Assembly: GCA_016789725.1 (NCBI GenBank)
Contig: JAEUQN010000036.1
Span: 1-43,713, forward strand
DNA from: Blastocatellia bacterium
Lineage (GTDB): Bacteria; Acidobacteriota; Blastocatellia; RBC074
Direction: 5' to 3'
DNA: 43,713 nt
Part shown: one piece after another, positions 33,303-42,551 of the stretch
Position numbering within the stretch: the stretch's first letter is position 1
Layout of the letters: every line of letters starts with the position of its first letter
Notes under the pieces: generated by a model
Told to the model about the DNA's origin: nothing
Databases searched by the model: none
The model's input: only the letters and a program-made list of their open reading frames with translations
Position numbers and translations under genes: made by a program

Positions 33303-34175
33303 TCAATCCCTGAATTTCAGAGCAAAAGTAACCCATTCACCATCAGGCTTCGCTTCAACAACGCCGAATCCTGATCCAATAAGTGCAGAGCAGACGTCAT
33401 CTCCCTGCTCGCGCAAAATCCCTGATACGACTAGCGTACCTGTCGGAGCTAATACCTGAGGAAAGTCAGGAGCAAGAGGCACAAGCACATCTGCGGTCAG
33501 GTTAGCTAGGACGAAATCGAATGCCAGCCCTTGAAAAGAGCTAAGTCTATTTACTTCAAATTGAATCTCACTGGTAACCGCGTTGATTTCAGCATTTTCG
33601 ATTGCTACGTCGATTGCTTCAGGGTCAAGATCAAAGCCGATGATACGAGAATTAGGAACCAGCTTAGCCGCTGCAATCGCTAAAATCCCCGTCCCAGTCC
33701 CGACATCCAAAAGAGAGCCTCCACGCCAATATTTTTCGAGCAACTCTAAACATCCGCGCGTTGTCTCATGCGTTCCAGTACCAAACGCCATGCCAGGATC
33801 AATTTGCACAATCGCGCGGTCGCCTGTTTCGATCAGGTCGCGTTTCCACGAAGGCGTAATCAATAACTTTTCGCCAATCGTGACCGGTTCATAACCTTTT
33901 TTCCATTCGGCTAACCAATCCTGGTCGGCAATTGTAAGAGCGTGAAGTGAACGCACTGTGTCTTCAGGCAAGTCACACAAATGTAATCCGCGATAGATGC
34001 TGGCTTTTAGTTTTTCGAGATCAGGAGCGGTTTCAAAATAGGCGCGCATCGTGATGGCATCAGGCGTGTCTTCGGAGATTTCTAATCCTGTTGTGTTTGC
34101 ACTCCAAAGCTGTGTTGTGACGGGCGTTTCTGCAACGCGCGCGATTTGGATTTCAATTGCATGCCACACTTTCAT
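33303..34175 (-). CDS. prmA: Ribosomal protein L11 methyltransferase
   Basis: A 290-residue SAM-dependent enzyme methylating ribosomal protein L11. DPGMAFGTGTHET (126-138) is the family signature, and DVGTGTGILAIAAAKL (157-172) is SAM motif I. The N-terminal substrate-recognition domain (about 1-90) is present. Its ATG overlaps the era stop as ATGA. Confidence 0.94.
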   Translation of the reverse strand: MKVWHAIEIQIARVAETPVTTQLWSANTTGLEISEDTPDAITMRAYFETAPDLEKLKASIYRGLHLCDLPEDTVRSLHALTIADQDWLAEWKKGYEPVTIGEKLLITPSWKRDLIETGDRAIVQIDPGMAFGTGTHETTRGCLELLEKYWRGGSLLDVGTGTGILAIAAAKLVPNSRIIGFDLDPEAIDVAIENAEINAVTSEIQFEVNRLSSFQGLAFDFVLANLTADVLVPLAPDFPQVLAPTGTLVVSGILREQGDDVCSALIGSGFGVVEAKPDGEWVTFALKFRD

Positions 34176-35068
34176 CGTTGTTCGATCCCCAATTCATCGA
34201 GTGTTCGCGGATCATCCCGCCATTGTTTTTGCACACGTACGAACAAATGCAAACGCACATGTTTGCCGAGCATTTGTTCAATATCGTGTCGCGCCCGCGT
34301 ACCAATTTCTTTCAGCATTTGGCCCCCGCGCCCAATAATAATTGGCTTCTGCGAATCACGTTCAACGTAAATGACACAGTGGATTTCGGTCGCGTCCTCA
34401 TTGTCCTGCCACATTTCGGTGCGAACCGCTGTGGCAAAAGGCAACTCTTCACCCGTCAGGTGCAATATCTTCTCGCGCACGAGTTCCGCTGCTAAATATC
34501 GCTCCGGTTGGTCTGTGAACAATTCGGGATCGTAATGTGCTGTGCCTTCAGGTAGATATTGAATAAGAGATTCAAGCAATCGCTGAAGGCCATTACCTGT
34601 GCGTGCGGAAATCGGAATAATTTCTGCAAAAGAGTGTTCGCGGCTGTATTGCTCAATTAATGGCAAGAGCGCCGATTTATCTTTAATCAGGTCCACTTTG
34701 TTGAGGACCAGGAAAACAGGCTTACTCGAATTTTTGATGAGTTCCAGTGCGAATCGTTCACCGGCACCACTTTTTGATGTGGCATCGCGCATGAGCAGAA
34801 TCACGTCCACTTGTTCCAAGGCATCAGCCACAATACCCATCATTCGCCGATTGAGCGCATATCCAGGTTTATGAATGCCAGGTGTATCCACAAAAATGAT
34901 TTGAGCGTCTGGCCTTGTAATAATGCCTTGAATCCGGGTTCGGGTGGTTTGAGGTTTTGAAGAGACAGCCGCGATGTGTTCCCCCACAAGTTGATTTAGC
35001 AACGTTGATTTACCTGCGTTGGGGCGACCGATTAAAGCAGCGAAGCCGGATTTATGTGATTGGCTCAT
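34172..35068 (-). CDS. era: GTPase Era
   Basis: A 298-residue GTPase for 16S rRNA processing and 30S assembly. G1 GRPNAGKST (14-22), G3 DTPG (61-64) and G4 NKVD (123-126) are intact; the effector region SSKPQTTR precedes G3. The C-terminal KH domain has GRGGQMLKEIG. The gene overlaps corC and prmA by 4 nt on each side. Confidence 0.96.
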   Translation of the reverse strand: MSQSHKSGFAALIGRPNAGKSTLLNQLVGEHIAAVSSKPQTTRTRIQGIITRPDAQIIFVDTPGIHKPGYALNRRMMGIVADALEQVDVILLMRDATSKSGAGERFALELIKNSSKPVFLVLNKVDLIKDKSALLPLIEQYSREHSFAEIIPISARTGNGLQRLLESLIQYLPEGTAHYDPELFTDQPERYLAAELVREKILHLTGEELPFATAVRTEMWQDNEDATEIHCVIYVERDSQKPIIIGRGGQMLKEIGTRARHDIEQMLGKHVRLHLFVRVQKQWRDDPRTLDELGIEQR

Positions 35069-36390
35069 TTAATTTCTTCCTTAGGTGCAGTCGCTGCATT
35101 GACTATAGCTTCGGCGACGATAGGTTGCTCTGCAATTTTGACAATCTTGACACGCGAAACGCGGCGTTCATCAGCTTCGGTAACCTCAAAATGGAGACCG
35201 TGAAAATCAACAATTTCCCCAACCGATGGCAAATGTCCGAGCTGGTTGATCACAAGGCCTGCGACGGTTGTAAAGTCATCGGTTGCTAATTCAGTCTCAA
35301 ACAACCTCTCCACCTTTCCAACCTCAACTGCGCCCAGAACGCTGTAATTGCCATCCGCTTCAAGTACGACTTCAGCTTCGGTCGCATGTGGTTCTGGCTC
35401 ATCTTCGTCTTCAATTTCACCAACAATTTCTTCGACTAAATCTTCCAGCGTGATCAACCCAGCAATCCCACCGTATTCGTCAATCACCATTGCCATTTGG
35501 ACTTTCGCTTTTTGCATTTCGCGCAACAGCTCATCGGTAGGCTTGCTTTCGGGAACGAAGTACGTTGGGCGCGCAAGCTGCAAAGCAGTTTTGTCCGTTT
35601 CGCCTGAGGCCCAATGCGTCAGCAAATCACGAACGTAGATAACGCCTTCGATGTGATCTATTTGATCGCGGTAAACGGGCAAACGTGAATACTTCGATTC
35701 GATCATTACATCGCGTACAATCTCGATTGAGGCGTTAGCCTCGACCGCAAAAACTTTTGTGCGTGGCGTCATCACTTCGCCAACGGTACGATCACTAAAG
35801 CGAATGATGGATTGAATCATCTCGCCTTCGTTTTCTTCAATAATGCCTTCTTCTTCGCCGACGTCAATCAATGCCTGCAATTCACTTTCAGTCGTTTCTT
35901 CTTCTTCTTCAGTTTGAGAGAGAGGCACTTCTTCTCGTTGTAATCCTCGTAACATTCGATAGATCGGCAACGAAATTACCGCCAGTGCTGGATAGATGAT
36001 TTTGAGGGGTACTCGCAGCCACAATAGCATCCGCGCCGGATCATTTTGTGTGAGGAGCAACGGCACAACGAGGCGAAATACAATCAGGGTCGCAACAACT
36101 GCCGCAAACGCAATCAACAAAAACCGAACATTGTGGATTTTGAAGGCAACCGATGTAATCAGAATTGCTATCGTGGCAATAGAGAGATGAATTCCAAAGG
36201 TCAAGGTAAAACTAAAGGAATGATAATGCTCAACAATAGATCGGATGAATTCAGCACGTGAGGTGTTGGCGTATTCACTGGCAATCAGCCGTAATGAAAC
36301 ATCACTTAGTTCGTCTAAGGCGCTTTTGGCCGTCGCAACAATGACCAGCACCACAATGGCGATGCCGGTCAAAGGTATTTCGTATTCCAT
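35065..36390 (-). CDS. corC: CNNM/CorC-type membrane protein with CBS pair
   Basis: A 441-residue hemolysin-C/CorC-type protein. Three or four membrane helices (about 5-20, 60-80, 88-110, 130-150) form the CNNM (DUF21) part, followed by an acidic linker (EEEEET), two CBS domains (about 195-310; VGEVMTPRT, then MVIDEYGGIAGLITLEDLVE) and a transporter-associated domain (about 340-420). Such proteins bind nucleotides and are linked to Mg or Co transport. No Shine-Dalgarno site is visible since a heptamer repeat lies 4 nt from its start. Coupled to era by ATGA. Confidence 0.92.
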   Translation of the reverse strand: MEYEIPLTGIAIVVLVIVATAKSALDELSDVSLRLIASEYANTSRAEFIRSIVEHYHSFSFTLTFGIHLSIATIAILITSVAFKIHNVRFLLIAFAAVVATLIVFRLVVPLLLTQNDPARMLLWLRVPLKIIYPALAVISLPIYRMLRGLQREEVPLSQTEEEEETTESELQALIDVGEEEGIIEENEGEMIQSIIRFSDRTVGEVMTPRTKVFAVEANASIEIVRDVMIESKYSRLPVYRDQIDHIEGVIYVRDLLTHWASGETDKTALQLARPTYFVPESKPTDELLREMQKAKVQMAMVIDEYGGIAGLITLEDLVEEIVGEIEDEDEPEPHATEAEVVLEADGNYSVLGAVEVGKVERLFETELATDDFTTVAGLVINQLGHLPSVGEIVDFHGLHFEVTEADERRVSRVKIVKIAEQPIVAEAIVNAATAPKEEIK

Positions 36391-36393
36391 AAT

Positions 36394-36450
36394 CAGTTGT
36401 CAGTTGTCAGTTGTCAGTTATAGTGCCTGACCTTGAACTACCGACTACTC
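36394..36450. repeat. Hybrid heptamer element (site D) reaching into ybeY
   Basis: The left part (36394-36421) is CAGTTGT three times then CAGTTAT. The right part (36438-36450), CTACCGACTACTC, is the same as part of the right arm at site A and not a good complement of the left, so it looks like a hybrid. It fills the gap between ybeY and corC. Its right part contains the ybeY stop codon TAG (36438-36440, minus strand) and codons for Ser-Ser-Arg before it. Confidence 0.85.
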
Positions 36451-36935
36451 AAGAACTCTTTTCGCAAGCGGCGTTCGAGCCGTCGCATTTCACCATTATC
36501 AATTTCGTGATCGTAACCCGCTAAATGAAGCAGGCCATGAATCACCAACCAATTTATTTCCGTTTCAAAGCTAATACCCTGTTCGTGGGCATAGCGCGCA
36601 GCCGTTTCGACTGAAATAATCACATCACCTAAAAAGCCGGGATTATGATCTGGCTCATTATCACTCATACGTTCGTGATACGCGAAGGCCAAAACATCGG
36701 TTGGCTTATCAAGATTGCGATAATCACGATTGAGCTGCCGCATCACTTGATCCCGAATAAAGGTGATAGTCGCTGCATTTCCACCATGATCAATACGCGC
36801 CAGCACTAACTGCCCAAGATTGGTGATCTGTTTTCGATCCAGCGAGTGCGTGCGTTGCCGATTGACAAGCTCGATTGTCGCAGCAATTTTGTGCCTTCTG
36901 ATTTTGCTAGATGTTGATTTTCCGGGTGTGCTCAT
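36438..36935 (-). CDS. ybeY: Endoribonuclease YbeY
   Basis: A 165-residue metalloenzyme for 16S rRNA 3'-end maturation and ribosome quality control. The zinc motif is [11 protein letters not shown] with His133, His137 and His143. Upstream, [17 protein letters not shown] is also conserved. The last residues Ser-Ser-Arg and the stop come from a heptamer-repeat fragment, so the original C-terminus may have been different. It overlaps phoH by 29 nt. Confidence 0.94.
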   Translation of the reverse strand: MSTPGKSTSSKIRRHKIAATIELVNRQRTHSLDRKQITNLGQLVLARIDHGGNAATITFIRDQVMRQLNRDYRNLDKPTDVLAFAYHERMSDNEPDHNPGFLGDVIISVETAARYAHEQGISFETEINWLVIHGLLHLAGYDHEIDNGEMRRLERRLRKEFLSSR

Positions 36936-37869
36936 CGTAAGCGTTGACGATCAACTGAACAATATTGTGGCGTACCACATCACGGGCGGTAAATTCGATA
37001 AATTCTACCCCTTTAATGCCGCGCACAACTTGTTGTGCTTCGATCAGTCCTGACTTACGCCCTGCCGGTAAATCAATTTGTGTGACATCGCCTGTGATGA
37101 CTGCTTTTGAGCCAAAGCCAATGCGCGTCAGGAACATTTTCATTTGCTCAGAAGTGGTGTTCTGCGCTTCATCCAGAATGATAAAGGCATCTCCTAACGT
37201 TCTTCCGCGCATGAAGGCGAGCGGCGCAACCTCAATCACGCGCTTTTCCAGAAAGCTCGTGACGCGTTCGTGATCCATGACATCAAAAAGCGCATCGTAA
37301 ATAGGGCGCAAATAGGGGTCTACTTTGTCTTGCAAATCGCCCGGCAAAAACCCAAGCTTTTCACCTGCCTCAACTGCCGGACGTGCCAGCACAATACGAT
37401 TCACACGTTTGGTCATCAAGTATTGCACCGCCATCGCAACGGCCAAGTAGGTTTTTCCTGTACCAGCCGGACCGATGCCGAACACGACATCATTTTGCTC
37501 AATCAATTCCAGATAGCGGCGTTGGTTAGGCGAGCGAGCGGTGATTTGTTTGCGCCCGGCAGGATTGATGATTTTTTTATTGGTCAGGAGTTCGCGGAAA
37601 GATGAACTACGGTCTTCGGCGATATGTTTGAAGGCGTCGCGCAATTCTACATCCGTCGGTGTTTTTCCTTCGGTAAAAATCTGACTGTAATCTTTGAGGA
37701 TGCGTTCTACGATGGCGACATCAGCTTCGTCACCTTCAATAAATAAATCTTGACCACGCCCCCCGACACGAACGCTGAGCAGGGTTTCAAGGAATTTGAT
37801 GTTTTGATCCTGTGGCCCGAAGAGAGTTTCTAATGCGCGTTCCGGTAATGTGAATTTTAGTTCCCGCAG
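36907..37869 (-). CDS. phoH: PhoH-like ATPase with apparent CTG start
   Basis: A 320-residue protein when read from CTG at 37869, the usual length for this family. The N-terminal KH-like half reads [22 protein letters not shown] and [17 protein letters not shown]; the first ATG/GTG/TTG in frame is a TTG 75 codons later that would remove this half. GGAG lies seven bases before the CTG and a stop codon occurs five codons upstream, so no other start is available. Walker A GPAGTGKT is at 133-140; Walker B is IILDEAQN. Located with ybeY and era, as in many bacteria. A frameshift from an out-of-frame ATG at 37881 is an alternative. Confidence 0.9.
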   Translation of the reverse strand: MRELKFTLPERALETLFGPQDQNIKFLETLLSVRVGGRGQDLFIEGDEADVAIVERILKDYSQIFTEGKTPTDVELRDAFKHIAEDRSSSFRELLTNKKIINPAGRKQITARSPNQRRYLELIEQNDVVFGIGPAGTGKTYLAVAMAVQYLMTKRVNRIVLARPAVEAGEKLGFLPGDLQDKVDPYLRPIYDALFDVMDHERVTSFLEKRVIEVAPLAFMRGRTLGDAFIILDEAQNTTSEQMKMFLTRIGFGSKAVITGDVTQIDLPAGRKSGLIEAQQVVRGIKGVEFIEFTARDVVRHNIVQLIVNAYDEHTRKINI

Positions 37870-37886
37870 ATAGTGGCTCCATCAAC

Positions 37887-37911
37887 GGTTTGAAATCTTA
37901 GATTTCAAACC
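37887..37911. repeat. Perfect 11-bp hairpin in the phoH leader
   Basis: GGTTTGAAATC-tta-GATTTCAAACC is an exact 11-bp inverted repeat with a 3-nt loop. It sits between the stop of the SPOR gene and the CTG start of phoH. There is no T run after it. Confidence 0.75.
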
Positions 37912-37921
37912 TCCAATCCGA

Positions 37922-39328
37922 TTAAGGTACGCGCGCACTACCGATGATGCGGTCCGCCGCCGCAATCATTGAAGGTGCGCTGTCTTTTGAATAAAACGTG
38001 ACGACCAATAAGATACCAGTATTGGCGCGAATAATCACGGCTTTACCTTGGAATTCCAACGGTTGATTGGTACGTGGCTGACGAAACAGCGTCCGCACGT
38101 CAACAAATGTTTTGATTTGGTCGCCTTCTTGTACCATTCGCCGCGAAATTTCGCTCAGCCCTTGGAGTCCTGTGCCGGAACTCAGACTTTTAATGACCAA
38201 GTCAACAATCAAATTGTTGTCATAAGCTGGGCTATTTGCGTTTTTGAGGCTGTTCCAGATGGCATTCATAAACGCGACATCCTCTTGCGAGCGGAATACT
38301 GCGCCCGCATCAATGCGCTGCGCTTGTAATTCTTCAGGGTTTAATTTCCCGCCGTTCCAATAACCAGGATGCTCAAACGAATAGCCATAAGCGCGCTCCT
38401 CGAATCGCTGGAAACTGGCAGCCACTGTCGGCATCGTAGCGCCTGAAGGTGAGACAGCATTAGGAATTGGCTTGGCGAGATTAGCCGTCGGCTCAATTTT
38501 CACCGCTGCGGCAGATGCTACAGAATTTGTCGAGGGCGCAGAGATTGATTCAGTGCTGGCCTTCTTGTCACGAGGTGGTTTGATTTCCTCAAGTGGCGTC
38601 GGAGAGAGCGGTTTGGATTGTAAGGGTTTACTTTCGACAGGCGTCACCGGAGCCGCTTTCGGCGCAGCATTATTGGTTGGCGGATTAGTTGATGGAACGA
38701 TAGTTGGGACTGCTGTTGGTTTGGTTGCGCTGCCAGCCGCAGGCGTGGCTATCACAGGCTTTTCGGCAGCACTATTGGGTGGAGCTGGGATGATCTTAAC
38801 TTCACGTTGACGTTGAGATGTCGGTGCCACTGTCACCGGCGTTTGATTTTCTGCCGCCTTGTTTGTTGCTGGAGCTGGGGGAGACGAGGCTGGTTTATTA
38901 ACACTCATCTTAGCGTTAGTCGGAGCCGCTGGGGAAGGAGTGATAAGGATGGGCGCTGGCTTCGTCTCAGGTTTCCTGGCTTGCTCGTTCGATTTCAGTG
39001 GGGAAGATGTGCCTTCAAAAAGCGCTACGAAGAAGTCGGAAGTAATGCCTTGTTGTTTCAATCGCGTACCAAAGCTTTGCGCAGCATTTCTGTTGGGGAA
39101 GCGTCCGATCCGCACGCGATAGCGGATACCTTGCCCTGGAACATTACTTTTCAGCCAGTAGGCATTTTGCCCCTGCGATTTTAACTGAAGCACTTTGCCT
39201 TCGGCGGCATCCTGAGCCGTCATTGAATCAATCTGAACAGTATATTGCCCAGATTGCGCCAAGCCTGGAAGTGATAGGCCAAGCAGCAAACTTACTAGGA
39301 TCAGAGGCGAAAAGGGAGAGGCTTTCAT
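37922..39328 (-). CDS. Exported SPOR-domain protein with Pro/Ala-rich linker
   Basis: A 468-residue protein from the ATG at 39328 (or 473 from TTG at 39343). A signal peptide (about 1-25) precedes a SPOR-like domain (about 26-105: YTVQIDSMTAQDAAEGKVLQ, then YRVRIGRFPNRNAA), which in other proteins binds denuded peptidoglycan. A long Pro/Ala/Thr/Ser/Lys linker (about 110-300) follows, then a C-terminal domain of unknown family (about 305-468) starting SFQRFEERAYGYSFEHPGYW. It is most likely a periplasmic envelope protein. It starts the phoH-ybeY-corC-era transcript or precedes it. Confidence 0.82.
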   Translation of the reverse strand: MKASPFSPLILVSLLLGLSLPGLAQSGQYTVQIDSMTAQDAAEGKVLQLKSQGQNAYWLKSNVPGQGIRYRVRIGRFPNRNAAQSFGTRLKQQGITSDFFVALFEGTSSPLKSNEQARKPETKPAPILITPSPAAPTNAKMSVNKPASSPPAPATNKAAENQTPVTVAPTSQRQREVKIIPAPPNSAAEKPVIATPAAGSATKPTAVPTIVPSTNPPTNNAAPKAAPVTPVESKPLQSKPLSPTPLEEIKPPRDKKASTESISAPSTNSVASAAAVKIEPTANLAKPIPNAVSPSGATMPTVAASFQRFEERAYGYSFEHPGYWNGGKLNPEELQAQRIDAGAVFRSQEDVAFMNAIWNSLKNANSPAYDNNLIVDLVIKSLSSGTGLQGLSEISRRMVQEGDQIKTFVDVRTLFRQPRTNQPLEFQGKAVIIRANTGILLVVTFYSKDSAPSMIAAADRIIGSARVP

Positions 39329-39471
39329 ACGGTTAGCTTTCAATGGGGCATGGGTTCTTTTTCACTCAGGATCAATCATACTTAATCCGGCTGGTGGTTT
39401 TTGCGGCATCGAATTATGCCCGATTTTGCGCTGTGGGGAAAAGGATTTTTTTCGGGCAGCAGAATCCTCAC

Positions 39472-40392
39472 TTATCCATCAAATTGTTGCCGTAGCGTTT
39501 CTGCAATACCTTTCGCTGCAATTGCCCCATGTCCGATGGCCGTAGATACGCTCAAACAAATTGGACGGCAAACATCTCCGATAGCATAAACATTGGGAAT
39601 AGAGGTTTTTTGAGCGCGGTCAGTAGTAATATATCCCGCTTCATCAAGTTGAAGTCGCCCCTGTAAAAAGGCTGTGTTGGGTTCGATTCCCAGTCTTACG
39701 AAGAGGCCATCAGTAATCAGCTCTCGCCGCGTTCCATCCAGATGGTTTATCACACTCAATCGCAGAGCCTCGCTATTTTCCTGTGTGATTTGGGCAATTT
39801 GATTGTGCGGAAGTACATCAATGTGAGAATGCTTAAAGACGGCTTGCTGCCAGCCTTGCCGCGCGCGGAACTGCTCTGAGCGATGAATCAGTGTAACGTG
39901 CGGGCATACCTCTGCGAGAATCAAACAATCCTCAAAGGCCGAATCGCCGCCACCCACCACACATACATTCTTACCCGCAAAACGTTGGTGATCGTGCGTA
40001 GCTGAATAACTAATGCCAGATAGGTTTTCCGCGCCTGGTAGCTCCAGTCGCCGGTTGCGTGCGCCGGTAGCAATGATTAAAGCGCGTGCCGTCACATGTT
40101 CGCCATTCACCATCATCCGAGTTTCGCGCAAATCCAATTCTTCAATGCAACAATTAAGAAGGTACGATAAATTGTAGGCTTGTAAATGTGTAGCAAATTC
40201 GTCACGTAACTCCTGACCAGTTTTGTTTGGAAAGCCAGGATATTCAAGCACCGGATGAAACATCTCCAGCATCTGCCCACCCAGTTCTGAGGATTGTTCG
40301 AGCAGAACAGCGTGCAATCCAAGTGAGTGACACCACAATAAAGCACTTATGCCAGCAGGGCCGCCGCCAATGATAATAACTTGATAATCCAT
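39472..40392 (-). CDS. Thioredoxin-reductase-like flavoprotein lacking the redox CxxC
   Basis: A 306-residue two-dinucleotide-domain flavoprotein. FAD motif GGGPAG at 9-14, ATGAR near 108-112, NAD(P) motif VVGGGDSAFED near 145-155, and YAIGDVC near the C-terminus match TrxR. The redox-active segment SYCATC reads SYSATH (Ser130, His133), so it cannot reduce thioredoxin by the standard route. It may be a ferredoxin/flavodoxin reductase-type or other flavin enzyme. The ATG at 40392 starts the Rossmann fold (MDYQVIIIGGG); a GTG at 40467 would add a leader that looks a little like a signal peptide, but a flavoprotein of this kind is expected in the cytoplasm. It follows mqnD. Confidence 0.88.
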   Translation of the reverse strand: MDYQVIIIGGGPAGISALLWCHSLGLHAVLLEQSSELGGQMLEMFHPVLEYPGFPNKTGQELRDEFATHLQAYNLSYLLNCCIEELDLRETRMMVNGEHVTARALIIATGARNRRLELPGAENLSGISYSATHDHQRFAGKNVCVVGGGDSAFEDCLILAEVCPHVTLIHRSEQFRARQGWQQAVFKHSHIDVLPHNQIAQITQENSEALRLSVINHLDGTRRELITDGLFVRLGIEPNTAFLQGRLQLDEAGYITTDRAQKTSIPNVYAIGDVCRPICLSVSTAIGHGAIAAKGIAETLRQQFDG

Positions 40393-40433
40393 AGAAGATT
40401 TTGCCTTCGCCGAAGCTTGGGGAGATAGAAAAA

Positions 40434-40480
40434 TAGCCATAAGCTGTAAGAAAACAATGATTCGCACGGGCTTATGGCTA
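40434..40480. repeat. 11-bp inverted repeat between mqnD and the flavoprotein gene
   Basis: TAGCCATAAGC (40434-40444) and GCTTATGGCTA (40470-40480) are exact complements with a 25-nt loop. It lies just past the mqnD stop (40486). No T run follows on the minus strand. Intergenic repeat or weak structure. Confidence 0.6.
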
Positions 40481-40485
40481 CTGTT

Positions 40486-41322
40486 TTATTCGACAAATTC
40501 TACTGTTACCTGTTTCGGAATCACGCCTTTTCTAAAGCCTTCATCCAATAACAACTGCACCGCCTTCTTATCGTTTTCTGTATAGCCGAGCGTGCTGCGA
40601 TTGACCCACATCGCTACAAAACGATCCGCCGTTTCGACTTCCATGTCGCGGGCGAATTGCATCGCGTAAGCCAGTGCCGATTCGCGATTGTCGAGCGAAT
40701 ACTGAATGCTCTTGTGCAACCATCTCGACACTTCGCGTTGTAGCTCTGCGCCTAAATCCCGCTTGATCGCATTGCCGCCCATCGGCAATGGCAAACCGGT
40801 TTCCTGTTTCCACCATCTGCCAAGATCAAGGATTTTGTCCAAACCTTGTTCGTGATAGGTCAGTTGTCCTTCGTGAATCAGCAAACCCGCGTCAACATTG
40901 CCTGCGACAACTTCGTCAATGATTTCGTCAAAAGGCAGCACCTTGTACTGGAATTCTGGCGTATGCAATTTCAGCGCGAGAAATGCGCTCGTCAATGTGC
41001 CGGGAACGCCGATGAGCATGTCTTTGATGCGGCTGACGGAAACCGGTTCACGCGCGACGACAATCGGGCCGTAGCCGTCCCCAATGCTCGCGCCATGCGG
41101 CAACAAAGCGTAATGATCGGAGATGTACGCATACGAATGAAAGGACACTGCTGTCACGTCATATTCCTGCGTCGTCATCGCAATTTGATTCAGGGACTGA
41201 ATGTCTTTGAGGACGTGCGTGAAGTCCAACGTATCAGGAATAATTTTGTCGGTAGCGAGGCCGTAAAACATGAAGGCATCGTCAGAATCAGGGCTGTGGG
41301 CAAGTTTGATTTGTTTTTTCAT
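40486..41322 (-). CDS. mqnD: 1,4-dihydroxy-6-naphthoate synthase-like (MqnD)
   Basis: A 278-residue periplasmic-binding-protein fold enzyme of the futalosine route, which opens the cyclic de-hypoxanthine futalosine. The start [14 protein letters not shown] (9-22) is the MqnA/MqnD-family signature, and His150 in [10 protein letters not shown] aligns with the MqnD catalytic His. The neighbouring MqnE makes the pathway assignment firm; MqnA versus MqnD is decided by the HEG motif. Its ATG has a heptamer repeat directly upstream instead of a Shine-Dalgarno site. Confidence 0.9.
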   Translation of the reverse strand: MKKQIKLAHSPDSDDAFMFYGLATDKIIPDTLDFTHVLKDIQSLNQIAMTTQEYDVTAVSFHSYAYISDHYALLPHGASIGDGYGPIVVAREPVSVSRIKDMLIGVPGTLTSAFLALKLHTPEFQYKVLPFDEIIDEVVAGNVDAGLLIHEGQLTYHEQGLDKILDLGRWWKQETGLPLPMGGNAIKRDLGAELQREVSRWLHKSIQYSLDNRESALAYAMQFARDMEVETADRFVAMWVNRSTLGYTENDKKAVQLLLDEGFRKGVIPKQVTVEFVE

Positions 41323-41325
41323 AAG

Positions 41326-41430
41326 AGTAGACGGTAGACGGTAGTCGGTAGTCGGTAGTTTGAGGAAGAAGTTTGTAGTAATTACCGAAGGTCTTCCTTC
41401 CGTCTACCATCTACTGACTACTGTCTACTC
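41326..41430. repeat. Heptamer-repeat inverted element (site E)
   Basis: The left arm (41326-41360) is AGTAGAC, GGTAGAC, GGTAGTC, GGTAGTC, GGTAGTT. After 43 nt the right arm (41404-41430) is CTACCAT, CTACTGA, CTACTGT, CTACTC. The unit is that of site A. It fills the gap between the mqnE stop (41435) and the mqnD start (41322), 3-5 nt from each. Confidence 0.9.
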
Positions 41431-41434
41431 AAAG

Positions 41435-42550
41435 TTATGCCGCCATTTCGTATTCGTGAAATGAATTATAAACCGTGTCGCGCTCGACGGCTTTGAAGCC
41501 AGCTTCTTGAATTAAATTGATGATTTCTTGCTTACTCGCTTCGTTTTCGTTTTTGGCTTCGACAAGGTACGACTCCATCAATTCGCCGCCGCCGCTGATT
41601 GTGCCGTCGAAGTCGTTTGCGCCGAAGTGTAGTGCCGTTTGCGCAAGCTTTTTGCCGAGCATCACCCAATAGGCTTTGATGTGATCGAAGTTATCGAGCA
41701 GCAACCGCGACACCGCAATCGTCTTCAAGCTGTCAATGCCGGACGGACCGGGCAGATGTGAAAGCTGCGAGCCGGGCGGATAAAAGGCGAGAGGGATGAA
41801 GCATTGAAAGCCGCCCGACTTGTCTTGTTGTTCGCGCAGCTTCACAAGGTGATCTATGCGGTCTTCGTGGTTTTCGACGTGCCCATAAAGCATCGTCGCG
41901 TTCGTCTTGATGCCTGCCGCGTGGACTTTGCCCGCCAAATCTAACCAACGTTGTGCATCGGTTTTGTGCGTGCAGATTTGTTCGCGCACGCGTTCGTGAA
42001 AGATTTCTGCGCCGCCGCCGGGGCACGAATCCATCCCCGCTTCGTGCAATTTTTGAATCACTTCTTCGTCGGACATTTTGTAGAACTTGGCAAAGAAATC
42101 CAACTCGACCATCGTGAACGCCTTCAAGTGCATCTCTGGAACTTCTTGCTTCAACGTCGAAAGCAAATCCGTGTAATAAGAGAAGGGAAGTCGTGTGTTC
42201 AAGCCGCCGACGATATGCAACTCCGTCGCGCCTGCCGCCCGTGCCTGCCGTGCCATTGTCAGGTTTTCGTCAATGTTGTGCGTGTAACCGCCTGCCTGAT
42301 TGTGCTTCACAAAAAAGCCGCAGAACTTGCAATCGGCGTAGCAGTAATTCGTCGGATTCAGATGGCGATTGACGTTGAAGTACGTGTTCAGCCCGTGCTT
42401 GCGACGGCGCACAATGTCGGCCAAACGACCGACACCGTGCAAATCATCCGAGGCAAATAACGTCACGCCATCGTCAAAGCTCAAACGTTCGTTGGCTTGA
42501 ACTTTGTCGGCAATCGGGAGCAGTTTCGGATCAAAGAAAAAGTCGTTCAT
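41435..42550 (-). CDS. mqnE: Aminofutalosine synthase (radical SAM)
   Basis: A 371-residue radical SAM enzyme of menaquinone synthesis by the futalosine pathway. The [4Fe-4S] site is Cys70, Cys74, Cys77 ([12 protein letters not shown]). Further conserved parts are [30 protein letters not shown] and GANDFDGTI. The gene starts one base after the preceding thioredoxin-fold gene, so it is in the ubiA-mqnE-mqnD operon. Confidence 0.95.
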   Translation of the reverse strand: MNDFFFDPKLLPIADKVQANERLSFDDGVTLFASDDLHGVGRLADIVRRRKHGLNTYFNVNRHLNPTNYCYADCKFCGFFVKHNQAGGYTHNIDENLTMARQARAAGATELHIVGGLNTRLPFSYYTDLLSTLKQEVPEMHLKAFTMVELDFFAKFYKMSDEEVIQKLHEAGMDSCPGGGAEIFHERVREQICTHKTDAQRWLDLAGKVHAAGIKTNATMLYGHVENHEDRIDHLVKLREQQDKSGGFQCFIPLAFYPPGSQLSHLPGPSGIDSLKTIAVSRLLLDNFDHIKAYWVMLGKKLAQTALHFGANDFDGTISGGGELMESYLVEAKNENEASKQEIINLIQEAGFKAVERDTVYNSFHEYEMAA

Positions 42551-42551
42551 A

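Noticed and set aside
39472..40392. Thioredoxin reductase (trxB)
   Set aside because: The essential CxxC is replaced by Ser and His, so the enzyme name would be misleading.
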